From Acidobacteriota bacterium (GTDB lineage Bacteria > Acidobacteriota > Terriglobia > UBA7540): 64,000 nt of DNA. How positions within the stretch are numbered: position 1 is the stretch's first letter; each line of letters begins with the position of its first letter. The notes beneath the pieces were generated by a model that searched no databases, had not been told where the DNA came from, and saw only the letters and a list, made by a program, of their open reading frames with translations. The position numbers and the translations under genes were made by a program. The DNA lies in NCBI GenBank assembly GCA_021838785.1, contig JAKCCV010000006.1, positions 92,066-156,065 on the forward strand, given 5' to 3'. Below, in pieces: positions 27,309 through 37,340 of this stretch.

Positions 27309-27986
27309 GTGAATCGAGGTTATGCCATTGCCGTGTTTGCGCGGGCACCGGTGGCGGGGCGGGCCAAGACGCGATTGATTCCGTTGCTCGGAGCCCGACG
27401 GGCAGCAAAACTGCAAGGCGCGCTGCTCGAGGATACGCTGAACAAGCTACATGGCCTTCGCGGCCGGCTTTATTTGTTTCTGGCAGGAAGCGCCGTGCCG
27501 GACCATGCCATCCCTCGGCAGTTTGTGTTGCGGCAACAGCAAGGGCGGGAGCTCGGAGAGCGGCTTGACCGCGCCTTCCACGATCTTCTTAAAAAACATT
27601 CCGGCGCCGTCGTCATCGGCACAGATTCGCCTTCGCTCGGACGGCAGCAATTGCGCCTGGCATTGAATGAACTGAAGACCACCGAGGCGGTGCTGGGACC
27701 GTGCCCCGATGGAGGGTTTTACCTCATCGCTCTGCGGCGTCGCTCGTCGGGACTGTTCGACGGGGTTCGGTGGGGCAGCCGTTTTGCCTTTGCCGACATG
27801 CGGCAGCGATTGCTTCAGGCAGGATTTTCTTGCTCCGTCCTCGAAGGCTGCGCGGACGTGGATCGGCCGGAAGACTTCCGAGAGTTGGCGATAGCGCTTG
27901 AGCGCCACCCCGCACTGCGGCATCGCTCGCCGGCGGTGTGGAGGTTTTGCCGGACGTGGCTGCGCGGGTGCCGTCCTGCCAGATGA
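27309..27986 (+). CDS. DUF2064 / TIGR04282-type glycosyltransferase
   Basis: The product has 225 residues from the in-frame GTG at 27309, chosen because the conserved N-terminus (YAIAVFARAPVAGRAKTRL) follows at once. A TTG at 27183 would add 42 residues of low quality, and no start has a strong ribosome site. Other family motifs are GTDSPSL and GPCPDGGFYLIAL, the sugar-nucleotide binding elements of this small GT-A fold. Relatives are annotated in arsenosugar biosynthesis, but no arsenic genes are nearby. The gene follows the kinase-propeller gene by 140 nt. Confidence 0.82.
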   Translation: MNRGYAIAVFARAPVAGRAKTRLIPLLGARRAAKLQGALLEDTLNKLHGLRGRLYLFLAGSAVPDHAIPRQFVLRQQQGRELGERLDRAFHDLLKKHSGAVVIGTDSPSLGRQQLRLALNELKTTEAVLGPCPDGGFYLIALRRRSSGLFDGVRWGSRFAFADMRQRLLQAGFSCSVLEGCADVDRPEDFRELAIALERHPALRHRSPAVWRFCRTWLRGCRPAR

Positions 27987-28111
27987 TAGCTGCGGGCCGA
28001 AGCGCTCCCCACGATTGCCGCGCCGAGGCTCTTCGACCCCGGTAGCCAGTAATGGAGCCGCTTGCTGCGGGTGTCGGTCGGAGCGAGCCGAAGAAAGGCG
28101 CTTGCAGCCGG

Positions 28112-30589
28112 TTAGTTCGCGGCCGGCTGGTAGCGGCGGTTGTGGCGAAGATGGAATGCGGTTTCGACGGGGCCTTGAACGTTGACGGTAAAACCCTCTT
28201 CTGCGGAGATTCCATCTATGCCCGTTACGGTGAGCCTGCCGGTGACAACCGCCGGGCGAGTAAAGGCGTGCCAGACATCAGGACCCTCCGCCGTAGTGCC
28301 GTCCCCGAAGTTCCAGCGATAAGTGAGCGCCGGGACGCTGTTGGGGGCCACAACGGCGCGCAAAGGGATGGCGAAACCGGTTCGGGCGGTCAGAGGGGCT
28401 TCAACGCGCACCGTCGGGGCCGCGGGCGGCACCGAGGTATCCACCACCTTAATCAGCCTGACGGAGCGTGGTGGCACGGGTCCGAGCTCGAGAGTGTCAC
28501 CTTGGAGCGCGACCGGGTGGTGCCCGTTGAGAACGTCATAGGCCACATAGGGGCGGTCTGCCGGAAGGCCCAACTGAGTGAGGGAAAGTTGATGCGAGCG
28601 CGGTTGCTCGGTCCAGTTAAAGACGGCCACCATCGCTTGGCGTGCGTCTTCGCGCAAGAAATAAATGGAGGGCATCTCGTCCTGCCGGGAAAAGGTCATC
28701 AAGTCCACCGGGATGGCGGCCCGTCCGAGTCTCACCATGTCCAGCAGGTCGCGGTTTTTCACCAAGGCCAATCGGTTTGGTGAAGCGGCCAAGGTCGGCA
28801 GATCGTCGCCAATCTCATACATGCCTCCGGCGAGCGCGGCCAACACAATCTGAACCTGGGCTTCATTGAAGGTCAGACCTTTTTTGGATTCGTGCCAGCT
28901 CTGCTGAGGTTCGACCTCCTTGGACACGCTGAACGCATCCGGATCGCTGACAAAGAAGTTTCGGTCCATGTAGAAGCGGGCCGCGATGTTGGGGTCGGCG
29001 TCCTTACTGGCTTGGAAAGAATGGCCGGTGTCCGGAGCGATGCGACCTTCATTCACGAAGCCCACCGGCGCGAGCATGAAGCTCCCATCTTTATCGAGCA
29101 AGACGTGGGGACCGACAGCCTGCCGGATGATTCTGAGCCCAATGCGCTGGGCCTCCAAGGCCGTGGTGTGAGGGCGATAATAATATCCTTCAATGGCGGC
29201 CGAATCCATGAAGTCGAGCTTGATGTAACGCACCCCCCACTCGCGCGTCAAAACTCGGTACGTCTTGCGGAGATAGGCCTGGGCTCCAGGATTGGTCGTA
29301 TCCAACACGTAGAGCGCGTCCTCGTGGCGATGCACGTAGCCGATCATAATGGGCTGCCCGTGGGCATCACGGACGAGCCAGTCTTTATGGTGCTCGTAAA
29401 CCCAAGAGCGCTCGGAAACTTCAAACGGCGCCGTCCACACCGCCAGCCGCAGTCCGAGCTGCGTGATTCGGTAACCGAGGCTGCGTATTCCGTCGGGAAA
29501 CTGCGTTGCGTTGGGTGTGAGGTACTCGCCGCGGGCGTAATCCCAGCCTTCATCAATGTGGCAATAGTTATAGCCCAGTAACTTGAGATGTTGAGCCAGC
29601 CAGTGGGCGTTGGTCAGCACCTCGCCCGCATTAACGCCGGCGTAAAAGGCCGTCCAACTCCACCATCCCATGGGAGCGGGGGAGGAAACCCGGGCGTGGT
29701 CATATTGGCGCACGGCGGCTCCGTAAGCCTCCAGTTGAGCGTGGTAATGCGGCCCAGCGGCAAACAACAACCGTTCGGAACTCAACTCTTTGCCGGGCGC
29801 CACCGGAAGGCTCAGTTGAATCTGCTGCGCAGGAGCGATCTGGTCCCGGTGGATTTCGGCCTCCGTCGTGCCCGTCGAATCCACCGTCAGAGAACCGATG
29901 GTCGCTGAGCCGGCCGCCGGCGCAACCTTCAGATGCAGCGCGGTCATCCATCGCCGCTCCGTGAGCGCCGCCAACAGCAAGCTCTGACGGCTCGCGAGGT
30001 TGTAAATCAGCCCGTCGCGCACCCCAAAGTACGTTCCATTCGGCGCCCGAGCAAGCCCGCCAATTCGAATCGTGGGGTCTTCGCTCGGGCTCTCAAACAT
30101 CACTCGGTCGGCGCTTTCAGGCCCACCCAGATTGACTCGAGGGCTGCCTATGGCGTCCACCGGGCGCAGCGCCTCGACGGAAATCGTTTGGGAAGTATGG
30201 TTGACCACCTTAACCTCAATAGTTCCATAGGATCGGTGATTGTACAGGCGCAGAATACCGACGAGGTCGGGCTCCGAGCCAAGCCCGCTGAAGGTGACCG
30301 TCTCTTGCTGGCCCGGTCCGAGCGCGTCTTCAAAAGTCGCCTCGGTTATTTCGTGATGCGGATAATCGGAGGAAAGAATCCACCGGTGGTTCACTTCGGC
30401 GCCCAGGCGCGAGACGAGCACCGGCTGGGGAAGGCCGCGGGCCAGAACTTTATACGCTCCATCGCGCGACCTCACTTGAACCGTCAGTTGTTGATTGTGA
30501 AGCGACGTGTTCGGCGAGGCTGCCGCCGCTAAAGCTGCCGACACCATTATGGCGCCCAGAGGCACGAACTTCCTGTACTTTTTATGCAC
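28112..30589 (-). CDS. Exported GH36-like (clan GH-D) alpha-galactosidase with C-terminal PKD domain
   Basis: The product has 825 residues from a GTG at 30589 preceded by GGGGAGG; the frame to 30655 lacks a ribosome site. A signal peptide is seen (GAIMVSAALAAAA). An N-terminal beta-sandwich precedes the TIM barrel, which opens with MGWWSWTAFY. The likely nucleophile is the Asp in RYIKLDFMDS and the acid/base the Asp in RIAPDTGHSF. A beta-sandwich and then a PKD domain (LTYRWNFGDGTTAEGP) end the protein. It should release alpha-linked galactose or a similar sugar outside the cytoplasm. The Oar-like receptor gene lies upstream on the same strand with an 81-nt gap, suggesting one uptake and degradation unit. 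Confidence 0.85.
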   Translation of the reverse strand: MHKKYRKFVPLGAIMVSAALAAAASPNTSLHNQQLTVQVRSRDGAYKVLARGLPQPVLVSRLGAEVNHRWILSSDYPHHEITEATFEDALGPGQQETVTFSGLGSEPDLVGILRLYNHRSYGTIEVKVVNHTSQTISVEALRPVDAIGSPRVNLGGPESADRVMFESPSEDPTIRIGGLARAPNGTYFGVRDGLIYNLASRQSLLLAALTERRWMTALHLKVAPAAGSATIGSLTVDSTGTTEAEIHRDQIAPAQQIQLSLPVAPGKELSSERLLFAAGPHYHAQLEAYGAAVRQYDHARVSSPAPMGWWSWTAFYAGVNAGEVLTNAHWLAQHLKLLGYNYCHIDEGWDYARGEYLTPNATQFPDGIRSLGYRITQLGLRLAVWTAPFEVSERSWVYEHHKDWLVRDAHGQPIMIGYVHRHEDALYVLDTTNPGAQAYLRKTYRVLTREWGVRYIKLDFMDSAAIEGYYYRPHTTALEAQRIGLRIIRQAVGPHVLLDKDGSFMLAPVGFVNEGRIAPDTGHSFQASKDADPNIAARFYMDRNFFVSDPDAFSVSKEVEPQQSWHESKKGLTFNEAQVQIVLAALAGGMYEIGDDLPTLAASPNRLALVKNRDLLDMVRLGRAAIPVDLMTFSRQDEMPSIYFLREDARQAMVAVFNWTEQPRSHQLSLTQLGLPADRPYVAYDVLNGHHPVALQGDTLELGPVPPRSVRLIKVVDTSVPPAAPTVRVEAPLTARTGFAIPLRAVVAPNSVPALTYRWNFGDGTTAEGPDVWHAFTRPAVVTGRLTVTGIDGISAEEGFTVNVQGPVETAFHLRHNRRYQPAAN

Positions 30590-30670
30590 GCAAACCTCCC
30601 CTCTCTCCTGACGCCAGCGCCGAATCCTCGTCGTCGCCCGCGCCCTCTGAAGCAAATCCTCCAGGGATTC

Positions 30671-33600
30671 TCAGAATAACAATTTGAGCGCAAACTGCAT
30701 GATGCGTGGGTCCGTTGAAGTATAGAGAATCTGCCCAAAGGTTTGGATCCCGGGGGCTTCGTCACTCACAAAGTCATCCGGCTGTCCCCAGTTCACATTG
30801 TTGAAGGCATTGAAAGCCTCGGCGCGGAATTGCAACGTGTAGCGCTCGCCGATCTTTGTGTCCTTCATCAGAGCAATGTCGGTGTCGAACAGGCCGGGGC
30901 CGACCAGAATGTTCTTCCCGGTATTGCCAAACGTTCCCGGAGCGTTTGGCTGAAATGCGTTGATGTTGAAGTACTCCTGAATCAACGCGGCATGGGAACG
31001 ATTGGGACTCATCCTCGCTTGGGCGATGGTGAAGCCGGGAACAAAGTCCGCGCGGTCGGCATAATCTCCCGAGAGAGAATTGTCGCATCCGCACATAATG
31101 CTGAAAGGAAAGCCGCTGCGCCAGGTCACGATGGGGGCCACGCGCCAGCCGTTCAGGAATTTGCTTGCCGCACCGGTCAGGTTGAGGTGAGGAATCTGCC
31201 AGATGCCTGAAAACTTAATAGCGTTCGGAACGTTGGTCGTCGCCGGCCCGTAGTTGACGTTGCGATTGAACGGGTCCGTCTGATAGTAGCTCTCATTGCT
31301 GGTGGATTCGGAAAAGTCATTCAAGGCTTTGGACCACGTGTAATTGGCAAGGAAGGAGAGCCCGTAGCTCATTCGCTTCTCCAAGCTCAACTGAAGCGAA
31401 TTGTAGTTGGAATTGTAGCCGGAATCCATCATCCCGATGGGGCCAAAGTTGGGATAGCGTCGGTTGCCGCCCAACGCATAAAGCCCGGGGTTAATGTCCG
31501 GCATGGGCTCCTGGTCGGAGGTTGCAAACAGGTGGGTGCCCTTGTTTCCAAAATAGGCCGCCGTGACCAGCCAATTTTTCCCAATCTCCCGCTCCAAGGT
31601 CATGTTCCATATGGTGATTTCCGGAATCTTGAAGCCGAGCGGGAAGAAATAGGCGAGGGTTGCCGGCAGCGTGAAGGAGACATTGGAGGGCGGAACCTTG
31701 GGCCCAAACTGCGCCGGAAACGGATTCGCGATTCCGGCGCTGCCGAAAGGATCTGCAAAGTTCACTTGATAGAGGTTAAAAACGGGGGCAAAAGGCGCAA
31801 CCCCCATGTCATCCTGGTAGGCGAGGGTTTCCGGAGGTTGATAATAATAGCCCGCTCCGCCGCGCAGACTCGTCTTGCCGTCCTTCGTGAGACGGTAGGC
31901 GAAGCCGATACGCGGGGCAAACAGGCCCAGATGGCTGTAATACGAACCCTGCGGGCATCCCGGGTCACCGGCAAACAAGAGTCCCTGGGGCGCGTTGGGG
32001 AAGCGGGTGGATTGCTTTCCCGGCTCGAAGCACGGCAGTCGCCCGTTGTTGGTCGTATAAGGAATTTCAGGATTCCACCTCAGGCCACCACTTAACGTGA
32101 GCCGTGGAGTGGCGCGCCAGTCATCTTGCAGGAAGGCCGACCAGTTGTAGCCGGTGACCGTTCCGTAGATTCCGCCTCCCTGAGTGAAGTCGGGGACACC
32201 CAACATGAAGTCGGCCAAATTGTCGCCGGAATAGCTCCCCTCGAAGAAAAATTGCCCGCCTTGCAAATACTGATTGGAGATGGGCGCATCGACGCGCAGC
32301 ATCTCGCCGCCGAAAGTGAGCTGCTGGCGGCCTTTCAGTAGCGTCACCACTTCGCGCAACGTCTGGTCGCCCCGGTTGTACGCTCCCACATTCGCGGAAG
32401 CGACGGTAAAATAACCGTTGACCGCGATATAAAGCTGCGGCGAAGGCGACGGCGCGATGTTGACGCCCAATTGGTTGGCAGAAAATGGCGCCGAGGCAAT
32501 GTAGCCACCGACCTGCTGGTTCCAGCCAAACCAAGTGTTGAAAAGAAGATTGGCCGATTGCGTGTAGGAATCATTCAGCGCAACGGTTTGCACCCGCACC
32601 TGGTTGGCGTTGGCATTGAGCGTCAGGATGTTGTTATTCACCATCGGCGTGGCGGGTTCCGTGAATTTGGTGTAGAAATAGCGCCCGCTGAGATGGTTCT
32701 TGCCGCGATAAAAATCTATCTTGCCAAGAAACTGGTTTTCGTTACTATCCGTTGCCGCTCCCAGGTAGTTAAGTTCGGTGCCGCCGGCGTTCGGTAAAGG
32801 CACATATTTCAGGAGATTCAACGCAGGTGTTGAGAGGTCGGCTGTCGGAATCTTATTGTAAGGAAAGGGGTTGCCCGTACTGGGATCCGTAAGCTGGACG
32901 CCGCCGTTCGCTAGCGCGGCGGGCGTGCACATGCCGGAAGAATCGTAGGACGAACAGTAGGAAGAGAAATCTCCCTGCCGCTCAGCGGCCGTCGGAACGA
33001 AGGCAATCTGCCCGTTCGGCGCGGTGCGTGTGCGCGTCCCCTGGTAGCTGCCGAAGAAAAAGAGCTCGTCTTTCTTGATGGGTCCGCCGAGCGTTCCACC
33101 GAACTGATTTTGCTTCAACGTATCCCTGGCCGGAGCAAAGAAGTTGCGCGCATCGAAGATGTAATTTCGGACAAAATCAAAGAGATCGCCATGAAACTGA
33201 TTCGTTCCGGACTTGGTGACGATGTTGACGACGCCGCTGATGGCATTGCCATACTCGGCGCTCATGTTCCCAGTTTGAACGTTGAACTCTTGAATGGCGT
33301 CGGGATTCGGAAAAGGGAGGTTGGTATTCATGTAAGTGTCGTTGTTGTCCGTACCGTCCAATTGGTAGCTGACGCCGTTCGGCCCGCCTCCGTTGACGTT
33401 GGCATACTGTTCCCCGGGATAGGCGCCGCCCTCACAACCCACGCCGCAATATTGGTCGGTCACGTTGTTGGCCCCGGGAATCAGAAAGACGAGGCTTTGA
33501 GCCTCGCGCCCGTTTAACGGCAAGTCCACGATGCTCTGCTGGTTCACCAACTGCCCGACCGTGGCTGAGCGGGTTGTGACCAGCGGCGCCCCAGCGGTCA

Positions 33601-33985
33601 CGGTGACTCGTTGGGTGACGGAGCCGACCCGCAGCACCACCGCCTGACTCGCAGCCTCGTTCACGGTGAGCACAATGCCGGATTGGGCATAGGTCTGAAA
33701 GCCCGCCTTGGTGACGGTCAGCTTGTAGGTGCCGACCGGCAGGGCAGGGAAGAGATATCTGCCGGAGGGGCCGCTGGTCACGCTTTGTGAAACGCCCGTG
33801 GCGGTGTTCTGCGTCGTCACCGTCGCCCCAGGGACCGCCGCGCCCGAAGGATCGGTAACTGTCCCTCCCAAGCTTGCGGTCGTGAACTGCGCTGCGGCTG
33901 GGACTGCGCTAAGCAGCACCACGGACAGACTCACCAACAAAATTGGATTCATCCATCCCCTCGCGGCCTCTATTTGCTTACGCAT
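30671..33985 (-). CDS. Oar/SusC-like TonB-dependent receptor
   Basis: The product has 1104 residues from the ATG at 33985 with GGGAGG upstream. It has a signal peptide (LLVSLSVVLLSAVPAAAQ), a carboxypeptidase-regulatory-like domain (LGGTVTDPSGAAVPGATV, GRYLFPALPVGTYKL) and a plug domain (IVDLPLNGREAQSLVFL, YQLDGTDNND, AEYGNAISGVVNIVTKSG). The long barrel carries typical repeats (GGTLGGPIKKDELFFFGSY, NYTWSKAL) and the protein ends LKLLF. It should import an oligosaccharide or another large substrate. It is cotranscribed with the GH36-like gene downstream and divergent from the AgaR-like regulator. The promoter at 34153-34182 leaves a leader of about 160 nt. Confidence 0.93.
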   Translation of the reverse strand: MRKQIEAARGWMNPILLVSLSVVLLSAVPAAAQFTTASLGGTVTDPSGAAVPGATVTTQNTATGVSQSVTSGPSGRYLFPALPVGTYKLTVTKAGFQTYAQSGIVLTVNEAASQAVVLRVGSVTQRVTVTAGAPLVTTRSATVGQLVNQQSIVDLPLNGREAQSLVFLIPGANNVTDQYCGVGCEGGAYPGEQYANVNGGGPNGVSYQLDGTDNNDTYMNTNLPFPNPDAIQEFNVQTGNMSAEYGNAISGVVNIVTKSGTNQFHGDLFDFVRNYIFDARNFFAPARDTLKQNQFGGTLGGPIKKDELFFFGSYQGTRTRTAPNGQIAFVPTAAERQGDFSSYCSSYDSSGMCTPAALANGGVQLTDPSTGNPFPYNKIPTADLSTPALNLLKYVPLPNAGGTELNYLGAATDSNENQFLGKIDFYRGKNHLSGRYFYTKFTEPATPMVNNNILTLNANANQVRVQTVALNDSYTQSANLLFNTWFGWNQQVGGYIASAPFSANQLGVNIAPSPSPQLYIAVNGYFTVASANVGAYNRGDQTLREVVTLLKGRQQLTFGGEMLRVDAPISNQYLQGGQFFFEGSYSGDNLADFMLGVPDFTQGGGIYGTVTGYNWSAFLQDDWRATPRLTLSGGLRWNPEIPYTTNNGRLPCFEPGKQSTRFPNAPQGLLFAGDPGCPQGSYYSHLGLFAPRIGFAYRLTKDGKTSLRGGAGYYYQPPETLAYQDDMGVAPFAPVFNLYQVNFADPFGSAGIANPFPAQFGPKVPPSNVSFTLPATLAYFFPLGFKIPEITIWNMTLEREIGKNWLVTAAYFGNKGTHLFATSDQEPMPDINPGLYALGGNRRYPNFGPIGMMDSGYNSNYNSLQLSLEKRMSYGLSFLANYTWSKALNDFSESTSNESYYQTDPFNRNVNYGPATTNVPNAIKFSGIWQIPHLNLTGAASKFLNGWRVAPIVTWRSGFPFSIMCGCDNSLSGDYADRADFVPGFTIAQARMSPNRSHAALIQEYFNINAFQPNAPGTFGNTGKNILVGPGLFDTDIALMKDTKIGERYTLQFRAEAFNAFNNVNWGQPDDFVSDEAPGIQTFGQILYTSTDPRIMQFALKLLF

Positions 33986-34425
33986 AACTTTTCCTCCCTG
34001 CGCATTGTTCATTTCAGGGCACCCCTCAGGGGCGCCTCTGACAATGTTTTGGCGGAGATTGTGACCCTTCCCGACGCTATTTTCGCCAGCTTGCTTCAAC
34101 AACCCAACGCAATCTGCAATGCCAGCTACCGCAGCATAAGAAAAGCAAACGAAGGATATCAAAGTAAAATTCGCAATGTCAAGGGTTTTCTCTCGCCTGC
34201 TCGAAATGGCCTGCGACGAAGCCCGGGTAGGCGATGTGATGGCTTTTCATGCCGATAACGTTGGCCTTGAAAACAGGAATGAAACAGCCTCAACCGGAGC
34301 GTTGCTCCGACACCTCTTTGCATCGAGGGCCAAAAAACGCGAAATTTGCTCTTGCTTCCGTCACAAGGAAATGAAACAATACGAAAGCTATGGTGGCCGG
34401 AAGGGACCGCAACGGGACGGGTCGA
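33986..34425. other. Divergent intergenic region, receptor versus AgaR-like regulator
   Basis: About 440 bases carry the receptor promoter (34153-34182, minus strand) and must carry that of the agaR-like operon. I see no clear plus-strand -35/-10 pair, and no gene. Binding sites of the regulator are expected here but no obvious inverted repeat stood out. Confidence 0.5.
34153..34182 (-). promoter_or_regulatory. Candidate sigma-70 promoter of the receptor-GH36 unit
   Basis: On the minus strand a perfect TTGACA (34177-34182) is followed after 18 bases by TATCCT (34153-34158), four of six matches to the -10 consensus. The spacer is AT-rich. It lies about 170 bases upstream of the receptor ATG. 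Supported by motif match only. Confidence 0.55.
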
Positions 34426-35187
34426 ATGCTGGCGGAAGAAAGGCGACGCCAAATTCTTCACCTTGTTAACGAAGAGGGGAAAGTGTTGGTGGAAGATCTG
34501 GCCAAGCGATTTTCGACCTCCGAAGTGACCATTCGTCTGGATTTGGAAGATCTTCAAGGCCGGGGCTTGGTACACCGGACGCATGGCGGGGCGCTGCCCG
34601 TGCCAAACGGCGCGTTGCTGGACCGCAATTTGGCGGAAAAAGAGAAGCTGTATCGCCGGGAAAAGGCGCGCATCGCGCAGGCTGCGGCGAAGCTGGTTCA
34701 GGAGGGGCAGTCGGTGGTACTGGATTCAGGAAGCACCACTACGATGATTGCCCGCGTCTTGCGGACGTTTCGCAATTTGACCATCATTACCAACGCTCTC
34801 AATATCGCCGCGGAACTGGCGGGCAGCAACCTGGAAGTGATTCTGGTGGGAGGCGGGCTGCGGAAGGAGTCGTTTTCGTTGGTGGGGCCTTTTGCAGAAG
34901 AGGTCTTAGGCAAGCTCAGCCCGGACATTCTTTTCCTGGGTGTGGACGGCTTCGATGTGGGATTTGGAATGACCACGCCCAATCCCCAAGAGGCGCGCGT
35001 CAATCGCCTGATGGTCGAGGCTGCTGACCGGACCGTGGTGGTCTGCGATTCCAGTAAATTTGGGCGTCGAAGCCTATGTCTCATCGCCCCTACCTCTGCT
35101 GCCGATCAGGTGATTACCGATTCAGGGGTCCCAAGATCTGATCGGGAGAAGCTGGAGCAGGCAGGCATTGTGGTAACGGTGGTGTAA
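34426..35187 (+). CDS. DeoR-family repressor, AgaR-like
   Basis: The product has 253 residues if it starts at the ATG at 34426, where the typical DeoR opening (MLAEERRRQILHLV) begins; an ATG at 34390 would add 12 residues and cannot be excluded. The helix-turn-helix is at about residues 20-55 (VEDLAKRFSTSEVTIRLDLEDL). The sugar-phosphate-binding isomerase-like domain follows, with DSGSTTTMIARVL, VGGGLRKESFSLVG, FLGVDGFDVGFGMTTPNPQEA and DSSKFGRRSL. It aligns closely with AgaR, the N-acetylgalactosamine-operon repressor. It heads an operon with an AgaS-like gene 42 nt downstream and should respond to an amino-sugar phosphate. Confidence 0.9.
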   Translation: MLAEERRRQILHLVNEEGKVLVEDLAKRFSTSEVTIRLDLEDLQGRGLVHRTHGGALPVPNGALLDRNLAEKEKLYRREKARIAQAAAKLVQEGQSVVLDSGSTTTMIARVLRTFRNLTIITNALNIAAELAGSNLEVILVGGGLRKESFSLVGPFAEEVLGKLSPDILFLGVDGFDVGFGMTTPNPQEARVNRLMVEAADRTVVVCDSSKFGRRSLCLIAPTSAADQVITDSGVPRSDREKLEQAGIVVTVV

Positions 35188-35229
35188 ATTTTTGCGGAGC
35201 GTAGCGGAAGGGAGCAGAAGACGATTTCC

Positions 35230-36306
35230 ATGGCACCTCATCCTGACCAACCCGGTGCGGTAACGCTGGCTGAAATCCTTTCTCAGCCGGCGTGCTGGCG
35301 AGAATGCCTGGCGATTTTGGAGGCGAGGGATTACGTCGGCGAAATGCGTCGCGGCAGCAGCAAAATTTCAGAGTGGATGATGATTGGCTGCGGCTCAAGC
35401 TATTATGCCGCCATGGTGGCCGCAGCCTCCTGGCGGGCGCTAACTCAGGACCGAGCTCAGGCGCTGCCGGCCTCTGAGATTTTGCTCTTCCCGGAGCTGG
35501 CGTTCCCAATTTCGGATACCAGCCGCCCGATTCTCATTTCTCGATCCGGGAGCACGTCGGAGGTTTTGAAGGCGGCGGAATATTTCAACCATGGCCGTCA
35601 CATTCAACCCGTCGCTATCAGTTGCGTGGCGGGACAGGCGCTCGAAGGCCTGGCCGGCCTGACGGTGGTGTTGCCGCCGGCTGATGAGAAAAGCATGGTG
35701 ATGACGCGCTCGTTTACTTCCATGGTCCTTGCCCTACAATATTTGGCGGCGGGATGGGCGGGGAACACGGCCTTCCAGCAAGCGCTGAAAAAGCTCTCGG
35801 CCCCCATCGAGAAATTGCTCTTGGAATTACCGGCGCGGGTGGAGAATTTTGTCTCAACCCATGACTTTGAAGACTACGTTTTTTTGGGGCAAGGTCCCTT
35901 CTACGGTGTGGCCAATGAGGCCATGCTCAAGGTGAAGGAAATGTCATGCTCTTATGCGCAGTGCTTCCATACGCTGGAGTTCCGTCATGGGCCGAAGGCC
36001 ATCGTGAGTCCGCGAACCCTGGTCACCTTCTTTATTTCTGAGGTGGGCTTCTCGAGTGAGCTTGACTTGCTGGAGGAAGTGAAGAGTTTAGGCGCCGTGA
36101 CGCTGGTGGTGGCGAACCGGGCCACGGCCAGGGTGCGAGAAGCGGCGGATTTTGTGGTGGAACTGGGGCTCGACGTACCCGAATTTGCCAGGCCCGTGGC
36201 CTCGATTCCCACCGGCCAACTACTCGGACTCTTTACCGGCCGCAAGAAGGGCATCAACTCGGACCGTCCGCCCAACCTAAGCCGTGCCGTGATTTTGCAA
36301 GACTAG
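35230..36306 (+). CDS. Double-SIS-domain protein, AgaS/GlmS-C-like sugar-phosphate isomerase or deaminase
   Basis: The product has 358 residues with two SIS domains and no glutaminase domain. The first carries IGCGSSYYAAMVAA and the Ser-rich phosphate loop LISRSGSTSEVLKA. The second carries FLGQGPFYGVANEAMLKVKEMS and the catalytic Glu-His region CFHTLEFRHGPKAIV. AgaS-type enzymes deaminate and isomerise galactosamine-6-phosphate to tagatose-6-phosphate, and close relatives act on glucosamine-6-phosphate or fructoselysine-6-phosphate. The AgaR-like regulator just upstream favours an amino-sugar phosphate. The next gene is a PfkB kinase. Confidence 0.88.
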   Translation: MAPHPDQPGAVTLAEILSQPACWRECLAILEARDYVGEMRRGSSKISEWMMIGCGSSYYAAMVAAASWRALTQDRAQALPASEILLFPELAFPISDTSRPILISRSGSTSEVLKAAEYFNHGRHIQPVAISCVAGQALEGLAGLTVVLPPADEKSMVMTRSFTSMVLALQYLAAGWAGNTAFQQALKKLSAPIEKLLLELPARVENFVSTHDFEDYVFLGQGPFYGVANEAMLKVKEMSCSYAQCFHTLEFRHGPKAIVSPRTLVTFFISEVGFSSELDLLEEVKSLGAVTLVVANRATARVREAADFVVELGLDVPEFARPVASIPTGQLLGLFTGRKKGINSDRPPNLSRAVILQD

Positions 36307-36350
36307 CTCGGCAGCAACGGCAGAACTTGCCATTCGGGCGAGGGCAGAAA

Positions 36351-37340
36351 ATGGTAGGTGAGAAATTTCGCGCTCCCGAGGTCGTCATCGCCGGGGAACT
36401 CAACATGGATTTGATTTTCTATGGCTTGCCAGAAACGCTGGAGCCGGAACGGGAGCATTTGGCGGAAAAGATGGCGTTCACTTTGGGAAGCTCGTCGGCC
36501 ATTTTTGCGCACAATTTGGCGGTGCTCGGCAGCCGGGTGGGTTTTATTTCACGTATTGGTCAGGACCGAATGGGCCAAGCGGCACGCGAATGGTTGAATG
36601 AAAGCGGTGTGGACACCTCCCGGGTTCGCTGCTTGCCCGCGCCGGCGCGGAGCGGCCTGACCGTGATTCTGACCCGACAAAGGGACCGCTTGATCTTGAC
36701 CTATCCGGGGACCATTTTCGAGCTGAGTTACGATGATCTTGATTTCGATTACCTGCTTTCGGCGAGGCATTTTCACCTTGCCTCTTTCTTTTTGCAGCGC
36801 GCGCTGCGACCTCGGATGTTGGAATTGTTTCGTCGCCTGAAGGAGGCGGGCTTGACCATCTCGCTCGACACCAATGACGACCCCGAAGATGCGTGGGATG
36901 GCAATCTGTCCTCCTTGCTGGAGTTTGTGGATATCCTTCTGGTGAACGAGCGGGAGGCCAAGCGCCTGACCGGCACCGAAGAGGTTTCCGAGGCTGCGGA
37001 GCGATTGGCCAAACGAGCGGCTCTCGTGGTGGTGAAGCTCGGTTCCCAAGGAGCCTTGGCGCGGCGAGGCAGCAAGCAATGGCAAGTTCCAGGGCTGAAG
37101 GTTTCCGTGGTGGACGCTGTGGGCGCCGGGGACAGTTTCGACGCGGGCTTTATTTATCAATACCTCCGCGGGGCGGATGTGGAGAAGTCGCTTCGATTCG
37201 GAAATCTAGCGGGAGCGCTTTCCGTCACCCGCGCCGGCGGCACTGAGGCTTTCCGGGATCGCGCCCATCTGCGAAAATTCATGGAGGAACACTGGCCGGC
37301 GCCTGCCGCCGAGGCCGAATCTGGAATACGCTATGATTGA
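36351..37340 (+). CDS. PfkB-family carbohydrate kinase
   Basis: The product has 329 residues from the ATG at 36351, which has GAGGG just upstream; an in-frame TTG at 36327 is less likely. It has a ribokinase fold with substrate region VIAGELNMDLI and GSSSAIFAHNLAVLGSRVGF, and the ATP/anion-hole motif VDAVGAGDSFDAGF holding the catalytic Asp. In this operon it could phosphorylate tagatose-6-phosphate or the sugar itself. The substrate cannot be told from sequence. Its last 8 bases overlap the next gene, so translation is coupled. Confidence 0.9.
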   Translation: MVGEKFRAPEVVIAGELNMDLIFYGLPETLEPEREHLAEKMAFTLGSSSAIFAHNLAVLGSRVGFISRIGQDRMGQAAREWLNESGVDTSRVRCLPAPARSGLTVILTRQRDRLILTYPGTIFELSYDDLDFDYLLSARHFHLASFFLQRALRPRMLELFRRLKEAGLTISLDTNDDPEDAWDGNLSSLLEFVDILLVNEREAKRLTGTEEVSEAAERLAKRAALVVVKLGSQGALARRGSKQWQVPGLKVSVVDAVGAGDSFDAGFIYQYLRGADVEKSLRFGNLAGALSVTRAGGTEAFRDRAHLRKFMEEHWPAPAAEAESGIRYD